DNA from: JAHDCJ01 sp039028895
Lineage (GTDB): Bacteria > Bacteroidota > Bacteroidia > Chitinophagales > Saprospiraceae
Reading direction: 5' to 3'
DNA length: 64,000 nt
NCBI GenBank assembly: GCA_039028895.1
Contig: JBCCHF010000038.1
Coordinates: 6,248-70,247, forward strand
The notes under the pieces are model-generated. The model searched no databases, had not been told where the DNA came from, and worked only from the letters and a program-made list of their open reading frames with translations. The position numbers were made by a program, and so were the translations under genes. Positions 9,441 to 20,600 of the stretch are shown piece by piece (positions within the stretch are counted from its first letter, which is position 1; every line of letters begins with the position of its first letter).

Positions 9441-12170
9441 TTGAAGGCAAAAAAGGGTGCCAGACGCAAAGTAAAAGCTCGTCCAAATGCGAAAAGGTCA
9501 TCCGTATTCTTCCCGCTGATTCTATTTGTATTAGCGTGGATTTTTTACGGTAACACTTTGACTAACGGATACAACTTTGACGACCACCTGGTCACCAACG
9601 AACATTTTCTAACGAAACAAGGTATAAAGGGGATTCCTGAAATTTTCAGGACCCCTTTTTATCATGATGGCACAGGCATAACATTCGGTTACCGACCGAT
9701 GACCGTCAGTAGTTTTGCCATTGAACACCAGTTTTTTGGCGATAATTCCACTGTAAGCCATTTTATCAATGTCCTGTTATATGCGCTCACTGGTGTCCTG
9801 ATTTTTCTATGCCTCCAACTGATTATTCCTTCATCCAGAGTTCGACTGGCCTTTTTGACGGCCCTTTTTTTTGTCATCCATCCCATCCATTCAGAGGCTG
9901 TCAATAACATCAAAAGTCGTGATGAGTTACTGGCTTTACTTTTCTCTATTTCTGCTATTTATGCATTTTTGAAAGGTTTTGGCCAAAGGTTGAAACCCGG
10001 TTGGCTAATAGCAGGATTTTTGTGCTTCCTCGTCGGTATTCTTTCCAAATTATCTGCTCTTCCATTTGTGGTATTGATCCCGCTAGTGCTAGTCCTGTTC
10101 AGGGAAATTTCAATAGCCCGTTTAGGGATGGTTTGTACGGGAATTGTCCTGTTAAGCTTTATAGCCATGCCTGACATGGAGGTACTTATCCTGTTGTTTT
10201 CCGGGTTGCTCTCTTTGGTGGTGTCTTTCACTGTTTTTGCCATTAAAAATGCCAAGTTAGAAAATGGACATGTTGATATTCCTGGCTTAAAATCTGGCTT
10301 TACATTCGACTACCAGGACAAAGATTGGGTGGTACTGTTCGGCCTGATAGCTGCCATTATAGGAGCCTGCCTGCTTCCTTCATCACCTGTTTTTGTGGGC
10401 TTAGCATGGTTTACCATTGTTGTTTCAGCCTATTTTTTTGATGACTTTGTAAAAAATATCTGGCCGATGTTCATATCTGGCCTTTTCATGCTGGCCATTG
10501 CTATATTGAATTCTAATACCAGCCTGCAGGTCTTAAGTTTCTTGCCGTTATTATTTTTTCTGTCTAACACTTCGTTTGAATTAAAAAGAAAAGGAAATAT
10601 ACAACTAGCCATCCTTATTTCACTTTTGCTCATATTCCATGTTTACAATCAAGATTTGGCAAGTTTTATTCCCATCATTTTATTTGGGTTATTTCTATTC
10701 CTTGGCGGAATGCAAAACCCATTATTACAGTTCTCAGGAATTGGCCTTTTCCTTGCCAGCAGTGTTGGGTCCTATCTATTCGCTGATCTCGAAATGTCTG
10801 CTCTTTTCCTTTGTGGAGCAATTTTTATTGGACTCGGTACCTTAAAAAAATCATTACCAATTTCAAGATTCAGGATTACTATGGTGGCTCTCGGAATAGC
10901 TGGCCTGATGATTATTGCAACCAGCGTAAAAGAAAGTCTGAGCCCTGAGATCATAGCCCCTACAGGAGAGGAGTTAATCGAGAATCCGGTTCGGGTATTG
11001 GGTTTTTCAGAAAACCCCCTCGTATATGAAAGATCAAGAACCAATAAGGTAGCAAGTTCATTTGGAATAATTGGAGCGTATATAAAGTTATTGGTTTTTC
11101 CAGCGCCTTTACGATATTACTATGGCTACGATATGATTCCCGTAAGGGCAATACAACTTTCTTCAGTATTAGCTTTTATTCTGGCGCTATTAGCAGCCTG
11201 GTTTGGACTCATCAATATCAGGAAGAACAAGTTGATAACATTCAGTCTTTTGCTTCTTTTTGGCGGCTTATTTCAATTTTCAAATTTATTTTTCCCCGTT
11301 GCAGGCATAATGGGTGAACGACTAATGTATACAGCTTCACTTGGATTTTGTTTACTGCTTGCAATTCTTCTTATACAAATTGAAAGCAGGTTCAAGAAAA
11401 GTAAAACCACACAATATGCTCTTCGGGGGGGCTTGCTCTTATTGATCACGCTGTCCTTTCTACAGGTTTTTCAAAGAAATCAGGACTGGAAAGATGCATT
11501 CACTTTATTTTCAAGTGATATGCCCAAGTTGGAAAATTCTGCAAAGGCCCATAACCTCCTGGCTGCTGAATACCTAAAAATATCTCAGTTACCTGAAAAT
11601 CAATCCAGCACACAGCGCTTCCTTGATCTTGCCATACAGCATTATGAGTCGTGCATAGCCATCTACCCTAAATTCCCTTATGCCTATTTTGATTTAGGTA
11701 ATGCCTTTGCCGCCAATAATTTAACTGACAAGGCCCTCGAAAACTACCTGACATCTGTAGAAGTGGATACCCATAATGGTGAGGCTTTTTTAAGAATTGC
11801 GAGCATCTACGAGTCACAAGGTAATATTCCGTCAGCTATTGAATATTATCGAATTGCAATGGAAAAACCACCCAGGCTGGTTGATGCCTTTCTCAATCTT
11901 TCTTCTCTGTATTTTACCAATCAGGACTTTGAAAATGGCCTTAATATCTGCCAAGAAGGGCTTAATTATTTCCCAAACCATCCCGGATTACTTAATAATA
12001 CAGGCAATGGTCTGGCTAATGCTGGTGCGTATAAAGACGCTGCCCGCTATTTCGAAACACTACTAGCCCAGAGTCCCGGAGACCAGAATGTAATCCAGAA
12101 AATCATCCTCCTTTACGAGCAATCTGACGAACCAGGCCTTGCAGCCCCTTTCAGGGCTATGTTACAGTAG
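9441..12170 (+). CDS. TMTC-like membrane glycosyltransferase with C-terminal TPR repeats
   Basis: 909 residues starting at TTG. The first in-frame ATG comes far too late, the TTG sits 4 bases after the previous stop, and AAAGGAAG precedes it. Many transmembrane helices fill about 20-670, with TMTC/PMT-like signatures: FDDHLVTNEHF, GYRPMTVSSFAIEHQFFG, HPIHSEAVNNIKSRDELL and MGERLMYTASLGFCLLL. Tetratricopeptide repeats follow from about 690 to the end (YPKFPYAYFDLGNAFA; VDTHNGEAFLRIASIYESQG). TMTC-family enzymes transfer mannose from a lipid carrier to Ser/Thr at the membrane. That activity is inferred here from family resemblance. Giant Ser/Thr-rich secreted proteins on both sides make plausible substrates. 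Confidence 0.8.
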   Translation: MKAKKGARRKVKARPNAKRSSVFFPLILFVLAWIFYGNTLTNGYNFDDHLVTNEHFLTKQGIKGIPEIFRTPFYHDGTGITFGYRPMTVSSFAIEHQFFGDNSTVSHFINVLLYALTGVLIFLCLQLIIPSSRVRLAFLTALFFVIHPIHSEAVNNIKSRDELLALLFSISAIYAFLKGFGQRLKPGWLIAGFLCFLVGILSKLSALPFVVLIPLVLVLFREISIARLGMVCTGIVLLSFIAMPDMEVLILLFSGLLSLVVSFTVFAIKNAKLENGHVDIPGLKSGFTFDYQDKDWVVLFGLIAAIIGACLLPSSPVFVGLAWFTIVVSAYFFDDFVKNIWPMFISGLFMLAIAILNSNTSLQVLSFLPLLFFLSNTSFELKRKGNIQLAILISLLLIFHVYNQDLASFIPIILFGLFLFLGGMQNPLLQFSGIGLFLASSVGSYLFADLEMSALFLCGAIFIGLGTLKKSLPISRFRITMVALGIAGLMIIATSVKESLSPEIIAPTGEELIENPVRVLGFSENPLVYERSRTNKVASSFGIIGAYIKLLVFPAPLRYYYGYDMIPVRAIQLSSVLAFILALLAAWFGLINIRKNKLITFSLLLLFGGLFQFSNLFFPVAGIMGERLMYTASLGFCLLLAILLIQIESRFKKSKTTQYALRGGLLLLITLSFLQVFQRNQDWKDAFTLFSSDMPKLENSAKAHNLLAAEYLKISQLPENQSSTQRFLDLAIQHYESCIAIYPKFPYAYFDLGNAFAANNLTDKALENYLTSVEVDTHNGEAFLRIASIYESQGNIPSAIEYYRIAMEKPPRLVDAFLNLSSLYFTNQDFENGLNICQEGLNYFPNHPGLLNNTGNGLANAGAYKDAARYFETLLAQSPGDQNVIQKIILLYEQSDEPGLAAPFRAMLQ

Positions 12171-12217
12171 AATTCTCATCAAATAATTCAAGTCCTTAAT
12201 TTCTGCTCAATATTTGT

Positions 12218-12225
12218 TAAATTTG
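12218..12225 (+). promoter_or_regulatory. Candidate Bacteroidota -7 element (TAnnTTTG)
   Basis: TAAATTTG matches the TAnnTTTG consensus exactly and lies 58 bases before the ATG at 12284. The -33 position shows only TTTC rather than TTTG, so support is partial. Confidence 0.35.
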
Positions 12226-12283
12226 GTTAACCTACCAGCAAAGAACACGCTATCCAATAACTGTTGCTTACTACAACCGCTTT

Positions 12284-15200
12284 ATGAGGAACCTATACCT
12301 TGCTCCCATTATTCTTGTCGCCCTAGTCCTGATGACTTGTAATTCTAGTCTTTACGGACAATGTAACCCAACTTCTAATTCAGGCGGGGCCTGCGCTCCA
12401 AGGTCAAATTTCTATTTTGGAGAACTCGTACCCAATAATGGTTGCGACAATTTTGCAGTTACCAATAGTTTCGACAATGGTGAGTATTTCCGGATGCCGG
12501 TGCTGGAAGGCGGATGCTACACGATCTCTACCTGTGGTAGTAATTTCAACACCCAACTTGCTTTGTTTGAAGGCACTAATGCTTCTGTTCCTTTTGGTTG
12601 GCAGGATAATAATGGTCCGGCTTGCAGTGGCAATGAAGCATCTTATACTTTTTCACCTTCCTTTACAGACTATACCCGCGTAAATGTAAAATCATTCAGC
12701 TGCCAAACCTGGACACCACAGTCTGCAACCGTTTCCGTAAGGCAGAATAACAATCTTGCGTTTACTTCATCTAACGCAGATATGTGTCAGGGCGCAACAC
12801 GAACCCTAACAGCCGTACCTTTGGCTTTGAGCTCTGCCCAACCTAATTCAGGGGATCTGGGTTCTTTCTCAGGACCTGGCGTTGTTGGCAATACATTTAC
12901 CGCTCCCATCCCTATTGGAGCTTCAGAGGTTTTTACTATAACCTATACTTTTGGTTTTTGTAGTGTCACCCAGGATATTACTGTTGTTTCGACCAGTGGA
13001 TCGCCAGCCAATGCTGGGCCTGACCAGTTTGGTTTAACTTCGACAACAACAAATTTAACCGCTACTCCTCCAACGACCGGAACAGGCGTGTGGACCGTAC
13101 TATCAGGATCAGGAGGAAGTATTGATGATTCTTCTTCACCTACCGGGCTTTTTACCGGTGTATTAGGTGAAACTTATATACTTCAATGGACGGTGACTTC
13201 CGGTTCATGTGTTTCTACAGATAATGTCATACTCGAATTTCTGCCGACTTTCACCTCATGTGATGAAACCCCAAATGGCGGAGGTTCATGCACACCCCGC
13301 TCTTCATTCTTTTTTGGTGAATTATTACCTAATGCAGGTTGTGAATCCTTTGCAGTGACCAATGGGTACGATAATGGTGAATACTTCAGAATGCCTGTCC
13401 TCGAGGGCGGTTGTTACTCAATCTCGACCTGTGGATCTGGTTTCGATACCCAGCTTACCCTGTACCAGGGAACCAATACCACTTCTCCTTTCAAATGGAG
13501 GGATGATGACGGGCCGTTTTGCGGCGGCCTTGAAGCTTCACTGACATTTGAAGCCAATTTTTCGGATTATACAAGAGTAAATGTTAATCAATATGATTGT
13601 CAGATCTATACCACTAATTCCGCTACTGTCAGCGTAAGACAAAACAATAATCTTGGGTTTTTATCTTCAACTACCGATATGTGTGAGGGCGCTTCCCGAT
13701 TGCTTTCGGCTACGCCTACGCCTATTTCGGGAACAGTACTGCCAGGGTCGGGAGATGCTGGTACATTCACTGGCACAGGTGTTAGTGGCAATACTTTCAC
13801 TGGGCCCTCCCCTGCTGGTTTTGCTCAGATGTATACCCAAACATATACGTTTGGATATTGTACGGCTACACAACAGATTACAGTTTACAGCCTGCCTTCA
13901 GCAGCTAATGCAGGTCCTGACCAATTGGCTATTCCGGCTACTTCAACCACCCTTGCGGCCAATTCTCCAGCCATTGGTAACGGGGTTTGGTCCATCGTAT
14001 CGGGCATCAACGGGGTTATCAATGACCCGACATCACCTACCAGCACTTTTTCAGGTGTACTGGGTAATACCTATATCCTTAGATGGACCGTCTCAAACGG
14101 ACCTTGTTCAGTTACAATTGACGAAGTAACTATCGAATTCTTTATTCCTTGTGATCCCCCTCAGATTATTTGCCCACAAAATGTTGTTGTGGAATGCGGG
14201 CAGGATACGAATCCTCCGGCAACAGGTCTAGCGACGGGTATTACCAATTGCGATCCTAATCCGCTGATCTCTTTTACAGATGATGCCGATTTTCAATGTG
14301 CCGGAGCTGGAGAGATCATCAGAACCTGGACCATAACTGATCTTGAAGGCAGTATGGCCAGTTGTAGTCAGATTATTACTGTGGAAGACACAACTATACC
14401 GATTGTAAATTGTCCTGTTGATCCGCCACCATTCGATTTACCGCTAGGTTTTAATACTGATCCGGTTGGTCCTTTTACTCCTCAGGATCCTTCTATTGAC
14501 CCGAATGTGGTTGGAGCACCTGTGATTGACGAAAACTGTGGTATGCCAAATGTGACTTACCAGGATGTCCTCTCAGGTCCTAATGGAGATTGCTCCATGC
14601 TCTGGATAGTTTCCAGGACGTGGACAGTAACGGATCCATGTGGTCAGGTAAATTCATGTGTACAGACATTCACATTTATGGACACTACCGACCCCGTAGT
14701 TACTTGTCCTACAGGAATATTGCTACCTCCTCTACCCTCTCAGGAAGTCGAGCCTAATGATACCCCTTCAGATGCAGGTGTTTTAACGATCAATGGTGAA
14801 ACTATCCTTACGGGAAATGCTGACCCGACACCTGGTCTAGATACCTGGATAATACCTGATGGCACTTCAGGAGATATAACTGTAGAAATCCAGAATATTA
14901 CCTCTCCCGTGACTTTGGTAACTGTAAATTGTTACATAGATCAGGCTAGGACTATTTTGAATACGCCTTATTCGTATACACCATTTGATCCACCTCTTGT
15001 GGTTACACTGGATCCTGTATTTTATTATACCATTACGGTTGGAGATTTTATTCCTGGATCTGCATATGAAGTCTTTGTTACCGGTTCACCACTCCAAAGT
15101 TTTGGTCCACTTGTACCATTCGAGTGTCCGGTAGGCTTTAATACTGATCCGGTTGGTCCTAATACCCCACAGGATCCTTTAATTGCTCCTTCCGTTACCG

Positions 15201-17446
15201 GAATTCCGGAAGCAACCGATAATTTCAGTCTTGCCTCTTTGGATTACCAGGATGTTGTGAGCGGACCAATCCAGGGCAGTTGTCCTTTGGTTTGGACAGT
15301 AACCCGAACATGGACAGCGACTGACTTCTGTGGGTTTACCGCCACGTGCGACCAGGTTTTTGAGTTTGAGGATACTACCCCTCCAACGATTTCGTGTCCT
15401 GCAGATCCGCCTGCTACGCCATTACCCGGTGATTTGATCCTTGATCCAGTAGGCCAAAATGTACCTCAGGCTCCTTCGTTGGATCCTGTAATAATTGGCG
15501 GGGCAAGTGCTCTTGACAATTGTGGTATTGCTTCACTTGACTTCCAGGATGCTTTAATTGGGCCTGATCCTTCAGATTGCTCAGCATTGGCTTCAGTCGT
15601 CAGAACATGGACAGCAACGGATCATTGCGGGCTATCTGTTGAGTGCATTCAAACCTTCATCTTCACTGGCAATACACCTCCAGTAGTCGATTGTCCTATA
15701 GACCTTGCTTTAGAATTACCTCCTGGGTTTAATTCGACACCGGTGCCTCCGGATACCCCTCAAGATCCATTGGTAGATCCGAATATAACCGGCTTTGCTG
15801 TGATTTCTGATAACTTTGGTATTGCTTCCAGCGGTTACCAGGATGTTTTAATTGGACCATCACCTGCAAATTGTCCTGACCTTTGGATTCTCGAGAGAAC
15901 CTGGTCAGCCACCAATGTGTGCGGATTAACCACATCATGTGTCCAAACATTTACAATTTTGGATACAACTCCCCCAATGATTACATGTCCGCCAGATCAA
16001 TCATTCGAATGCATGCCAGGGTTTAATCTGACGCCTGTACCTCCGGGCATACCGCAAGACCCAACGATTGACCCATCAATTACCGGAAATCCGGTAATTT
16101 CCGACAACTATGCCATTGAGTCTGTATTCTTTGCAGATATGGTGTCAGGACCTGACCCTTCTTCCTGCCCTGGTGTTATTGAAGTGCAAAGGCTTTGGAC
16201 GGTAACCGATGCATGCGGATTGAGCGCCAGTTGTACGCAGATAATTACCATTTCGGATAATACCCCTCCAGTAGCCAATTGTGCTCAGGATATTACCATC
16301 CAGATAAATGTGGATGGTGAGGCAATCATTACTGAAGCAGATGTTGACAATGGCAGTACGGACAACTGTGGCTCGGTTTCTTTATCCTTAAGTCAATCCT
16401 TCTTTGACTGCAGTCAAACAGGTCTGACCGTCGTAAATGTTACTGTAACGGATCAATGTGGTTTAACTGACATTTGCCAGGTAAACGTTTTAATTGAAAA
16501 TCCAACGACGCTATCGGCTGTAGTTTCCAATGAGACTGGTCCGGGTGTGGCTAATGGTGCGATTGACCTTACAGTTTCAAATGCGAATCCACCTCTGGAT
16601 TTCTTCTGGTCTAATGGAGAAACAACTGAGGATATCTCAGGTCTAACCGGACCTGCAAATTATTCTGTAACTGTTTCAGACCCATTTGGTTGTGAAGTCA
16701 TCGGTACTTACTTTGTTGACGAGCTGGGTTTATCAGAAGTTGAATTTTGTCTTAATGCCTTGATTTACAGTTTATTTAACCCATTCTCTCTTCCTCCAAT
16801 GCCTCCAATGTCCACTACCCTGAGAGATCAGGGGTTAATACCAACCGGACAACCATATAATGCACCACCATGGAATTACAGTGGGACGGAAACCTTTGGC
16901 TCGCCAGCGCAGGTTCCGACTAATATGTCCGCCTGGATGCTGATGAGGCTTCGACCAGTTTCGGATCCTGCAACGGTTTATGCCCAGGAGGCTGTAGTGC
17001 TTTTATCAGATGGTTCAATAGTAGATGTCAATGGTGCTTTGCCAAGAATATTCCTTGACCCAATTGATGATTACTGGTTGGAAATTACTCATATCAATCA
17101 TCTGCCAGTATTTGCGCCAAGCCCTTTAGTCGTTCAGCAGATTGGTGGTCAATTCTGCCATGATTTTACGACTTCTATGAGCCAGGCTTATTCAGATCCA
17201 AGCCTAAATGATGATCCAATGATTGAGATGAACTCATTGGGAGGACTGTTTTATGGTTTAATTGCTGGAAATGCTCAAAACCTGGATTGCCAGGTTGAAG
17301 CCAACGACATCAATATGTTATTTTTCAATTATCTCGGACCAGTTGGATATACAGCAACCGATATTAATAGGGATGGTCTAACGGATGTGAATGATATAAA
17401 TATGTTGCTATTCTTTTATAACAGAAACGGGCACAAGCCTTTTTAG
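12284..17446 (+). CDS. Giant secreted mosaic protein (two FRMPVLEGG/PKD-like units, HYR-like modules, SprB, dockerin-like)
   Basis: 1720 residues. Signal peptide about 1-26 (APIILVALVLMTC...LYGQ). Two tandem units of about 300 residues follow. Each starts with a Cys-rich domain (FFGEL.PN.GC, EYFRMPVLEGGCYSISTCG, TQL.L..GTN, DYTRVNV) and ends in a PKD-like domain (NAGPDQ, GTGVWTVLSG, ILQWTV..G.C). HYR-like modules run to about residue 1390, mostly of the GFN..PV.P.TPQDP type. A PPC-like domain (EVEPNDTPSDAG, coding bases about 14741-15095) sits between a TCP opening and the next FECPVGFN. Then come a SprB-like repeat, the AWMLMRLR ... HINHLPVFA module and a dockerin-like pair (DINRDGLTDVNDINMLLF) ending GHKPF. 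It is probably surface-exposed; the role is unknown. Confidence 0.87.
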   Translation: MRNLYLAPIILVALVLMTCNSSLYGQCNPTSNSGGACAPRSNFYFGELVPNNGCDNFAVTNSFDNGEYFRMPVLEGGCYTISTCGSNFNTQLALFEGTNASVPFGWQDNNGPACSGNEASYTFSPSFTDYTRVNVKSFSCQTWTPQSATVSVRQNNNLAFTSSNADMCQGATRTLTAVPLALSSAQPNSGDLGSFSGPGVVGNTFTAPIPIGASEVFTITYTFGFCSVTQDITVVSTSGSPANAGPDQFGLTSTTTNLTATPPTTGTGVWTVLSGSGGSIDDSSSPTGLFTGVLGETYILQWTVTSGSCVSTDNVILEFLPTFTSCDETPNGGGSCTPRSSFFFGELLPNAGCESFAVTNGYDNGEYFRMPVLEGGCYSISTCGSGFDTQLTLYQGTNTTSPFKWRDDDGPFCGGLEASLTFEANFSDYTRVNVNQYDCQIYTTNSATVSVRQNNNLGFLSSTTDMCEGASRLLSATPTPISGTVLPGSGDAGTFTGTGVSGNTFTGPSPAGFAQMYTQTYTFGYCTATQQITVYSLPSAANAGPDQLAIPATSTTLAANSPAIGNGVWSIVSGINGVINDPTSPTSTFSGVLGNTYILRWTVSNGPCSVTIDEVTIEFFIPCDPPQIICPQNVVVECGQDTNPPATGLATGITNCDPNPLISFTDDADFQCAGAGEIIRTWTITDLEGSMASCSQIITVEDTTIPIVNCPVDPPPFDLPLGFNTDPVGPFTPQDPSIDPNVVGAPVIDENCGMPNVTYQDVLSGPNGDCSMLWIVSRTWTVTDPCGQVNSCVQTFTFMDTTDPVVTCPTGILLPPLPSQEVEPNDTPSDAGVLTINGETILTGNADPTPGLDTWIIPDGTSGDITVEIQNITSPVTLVTVNCYIDQARTILNTPYSYTPFDPPLVVTLDPVFYYTITVGDFIPGSAYEVFVTGSPLQSFGPLVPFECPVGFNTDPVGPNTPQDPLIAPSVTGIPEATDNFSLASLDYQDVVSGPIQGSCPLVWTVTRTWTATDFCGFTATCDQVFEFEDTTPPTISCPADPPATPLPGDLILDPVGQNVPQAPSLDPVIIGGASALDNCGIASLDFQDALIGPDPSDCSALASVVRTWTATDHCGLSVECIQTFIFTGNTPPVVDCPIDLALELPPGFNSTPVPPDTPQDPLVDPNITGFAVISDNFGIASSGYQDVLIGPSPANCPDLWILERTWSATNVCGLTTSCVQTFTILDTTPPMITCPPDQSFECMPGFNLTPVPPGIPQDPTIDPSITGNPVISDNYAIESVFFADMVSGPDPSSCPGVIEVQRLWTVTDACGLSASCTQIITISDNTPPVANCAQDITIQINVDGEAIITEADVDNGSTDNCGSVSLSLSQSFFDCSQTGLTVVNVTVTDQCGLTDICQVNVLIENPTTLSAVVSNETGPGVANGAIDLTVSNANPPLDFFWSNGETTEDISGLTGPANYSVTVSDPFGCEVIGTYFVDELGLSEVEFCLNALIYSLFNPFSLPPMPPMSTTLRDQGLIPTGQPYNAPPWNYSGTETFGSPAQVPTNMSAWMLMRLRPVSDPATVYAQEAVVLLSDGSIVDVNGALPRIFLDPIDDYWLEITHINHLPVFAPSPLVVQQIGGQFCHDFTTSMSQAYSDPSLNDDPMIEMNSLGGLFYGLIAGNAQNLDCQVEANDINMLFFNYLGPVGYTATDINRDGLTDVNDINMLLFFYNRNGHKPF
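12362..14150 (+). repeat. Two tandem about-900-bp coding repeats
   Basis: Units start at 12362 and 13259 (first Cys of each Cys-rich domain). Both encode the FRMPVLEGG domain, the SVRQNNNL linker, a GSGDxGxFxGxGVxGNxFTxP segment and a PKD-like domain. The same unit occurs three times in the next gene. Confidence 0.8.
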
Positions 17447-17606
17447 GGAGTTTGTTATTGGGATTTTTGTTAATTTAGGGAGGTGAAAAGGGCAGTAGAA
17501 GACTGCCTTACACTATTGACGTTTTATTTCTCATTGCTTGTGTACTTAGTATTCAATTGTAGATTGGATTCGTGAGTGTAAAGCATCACTTGACCCTAAA
17601 AACCTT

Positions 17607-20600
17607 ATGAGAAATTTTTACTTCCGCCTCTCTTTTATGGCCTGTCTATTGCTTTCAATTCATAGCAATAATCTTTTCGCCCAATGCACTCCAACAGGAA
17701 CAGGTAATGGTCAATGTATTCCCAGGTCGGGTATTTTCTTTGGGGAAATTCTTCCAAACAATGGTTGCGGCACATTTACGACCATTACCAATTATGATAT
17801 TGGAGAATATTTCCGGATGCCTGTGCTTGAAGGCGCTTGTTATAGCATTTCTACTTGCGGTACAAGTTACGACACCCAATTAACCCTTCATGAAGGAACA
17901 AGCACCAATACGCCTTTCGCTGGCAATGATGATAATGGTCCTTTGTGTACTGGGCTACAAGCTTCAGTTACTTTCATCCCTGACTTTACAGACTACACCA
18001 GGGTAGATGTAAGGCGATTTAACTGCCAGGTATATGGAGGGCCTCCATCAGCCACTGTGAGTGTAAGACAAAATAACAACCTCGCTTTCACTTCATCTGC
18101 GGCTGATATGCTTGCCGGTGAAAACAGAACCCTAACTGCTACTCCTGCTCCTGTTTTATCTGCTCAGTCAGGTTCAGGTGACCTCGGGACTTTTTCCGGA
18201 CCAGGTGTAAGTGGGAATGTATTTACTGCACCTAATCCTGTCGGTGCTATTGAAATTTTTACAATTACCTATACTTTTGGCTACTGTAGTGTTACTCAGG
18301 ATATTTTAGTATCCGGAGGTTGTCCCTTGCCTCCACCAAATGCAGGGCTTGATCAGGCTGGTATTGTAGGAACAAGTGCTACCTTATCTGCCTCTCCCCC
18401 TCCTCCCTCAACATCGGGTATGTGGACGATATTATCGGGTTCAGGTGGTTCTTTTTCTGACGACACATCACCTAGCAGTGATTTCTTTGGCTTAGCAGGA
18501 GAAACTTATGATTTGAGATGGACAATTACAGATGGATCCTGCTCAATTTCTGATGATGTGACAATAGGTTTTGCAGCCCCGGCAGCCAATTGTCCGGAAA
18601 CCTCGAATGCAGGTAATTTCTGCAATCGATCAAACGTCTTCTTTGGAGAAATTTTACCGAATAACGGATGTGAAATTTTCAATACCATTACTAATTATGA
18701 TCCGGGTGAGTATTTCAGAATGCCGATTCTTGAAGGTGGTTGTTATACGATTAGTACCTGTGGAAGTGGATTTGATACTCAATTGACACTTTATGAAGGT
18801 ACAACTACCGCTTCCCCTTGGAAATGGAGAGATGATTTTGGCCCTATTTGTAACAACACTGAGGCTTCTATCACTTTTGAAGCAGACTTTACGGATTATA
18901 CAAGAGTGGATGTCAGACAATACAATTGTCTATCAGGTGGACCTAGCGGCTCGGCAACGGTAAGCGTACGACAAAACAACAATCTTGCCTTTTTGTCCTC
19001 CACAGCACCTATGAACGCTGGAGAGACTAGGGTTTTAGCAGCTACACCAACTCCTGTAGGTGGGATTCCTGCAGCTGGTTCAGGTGACCCAGGCACCTTT
19101 TCTGGCCCCGGAGTAAGTGGGAATATTTTTACAGCACCAAATCCAGCGGGTAGTCAAGTTTATACGATAACCTATACTTTTGGATATTGTAGTGTAACCC
19201 AAGACATTCTGGTAATCGGCTGTCCACTTCCAATACCAAATGCAGGATCTGATCAAATAGCTCTGGGCGGTAACGTTGCCAATCTTTCTGCTTCACCTCC
19301 CCCTCCTGGAGCAACTGGTATGTGGACCATTTCATCAGGTCCGGGAGGTGTGTTCTCAGATGATACATCACCTACAAGTAGTTTTACAGGTTTGATCGGT
19401 TCGTCCAATGTATTGACATGGACTATTGATGATGGTTCCTGTGAGGCTTCAGATGATGTTCTTATTGAATTCGCTCCACCTGCTTCAACTTGTGTTGAAA
19501 CACCTAATGCTGGAGCAAGTTGTGCACGCTCGAATTTCTTCTTTGGTGAACTCGTACCAAATAACGGATGCGATAATTTCAATACGACGACCACTTATGA
19601 TCCAGGAACCTATTTCAGAATGCCCATTCTGGAAGGTGGATGTTACACCATTAGTACTTGTGGTAGTGGGTTTGATACTCAATTAACACTTTACGAGGGC
19701 ACCATTACTTCTTCTCCTTACAAATGGAGAGATGACTTTGGTCCTATTTGTAATGGAACTGAGGCTTCCCTAACCTTCGAATCAGATTTTACTAATTATA
19801 CAAGAGTTGATGTCAGACAATTTAATTGTCAGCCAGGTGGTCCAAGTGGCTCTGCTACAGTTAGTGTCAGGCAAAATAATAACCTTGGTTTTGTTTCATC
19901 CCCAGCACCGATGTGTCAGGGTGCGACAAGAACAGTGATCGCAATTCCTTCTCCTGTTAATATCACTCCACAACCAAATTCAGGTAATCCCGGCACTTAT
20001 AGTGGTACTGGAATAGTTGGAGATTTGTTTACTGCTCCTGCTCCGGCTGGTTCAAGTGAGGTAATTCCAATAACATATAATTTTGGGTACTGTGAAACGG
20101 TTCAGGGAATTCCTGTATTCAGTTTTCCATCGGCTGCCAATGCAGGCCCTAACCAAATAGGTATTGCCACAACCACAACGACCCTTGCCGGTAATGCCCC
20201 AACTGTTGGAATTGGTACGTGGTCCATTATGTCAGGCTCTGGAGGATCAATAAATAGTGTTAACGACCCAACTTCCGATTTTACGGGTGTTCTTGGTGAA
20301 ACCTATGTTTTGGAATGGACAATTTCAAACGGGCCATGTAATACCAATTCAGATCAAGTTACTCTTGAATTTGGAGAATGTGTAGCACCTGTGGCATTCT
20401 GTCCTGCATCTCCAGCTCCTAAAGAGTTATCATTTGGCTTTAATTTGGATCCTGTAGGACCTAACATTCCTCAAGATCCTTCAGTTTCTCCAACACTTTT
20501 CGGGTTTCCTACTGCTGTTGGCATTTGCGAAATAGCAACAGCTGATTACCAGGATGTTCTTCTTGCTCCTACCCCAGGAGACTGTCCAGTTCTTTTTATT

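Noticed and set aside
17489..17509. GGCAGT-ACTGCC hairpin in the gap between the two giant paralogues
   Set aside because: The stem is short and no T-run follows, so it is not convincing as a terminator.
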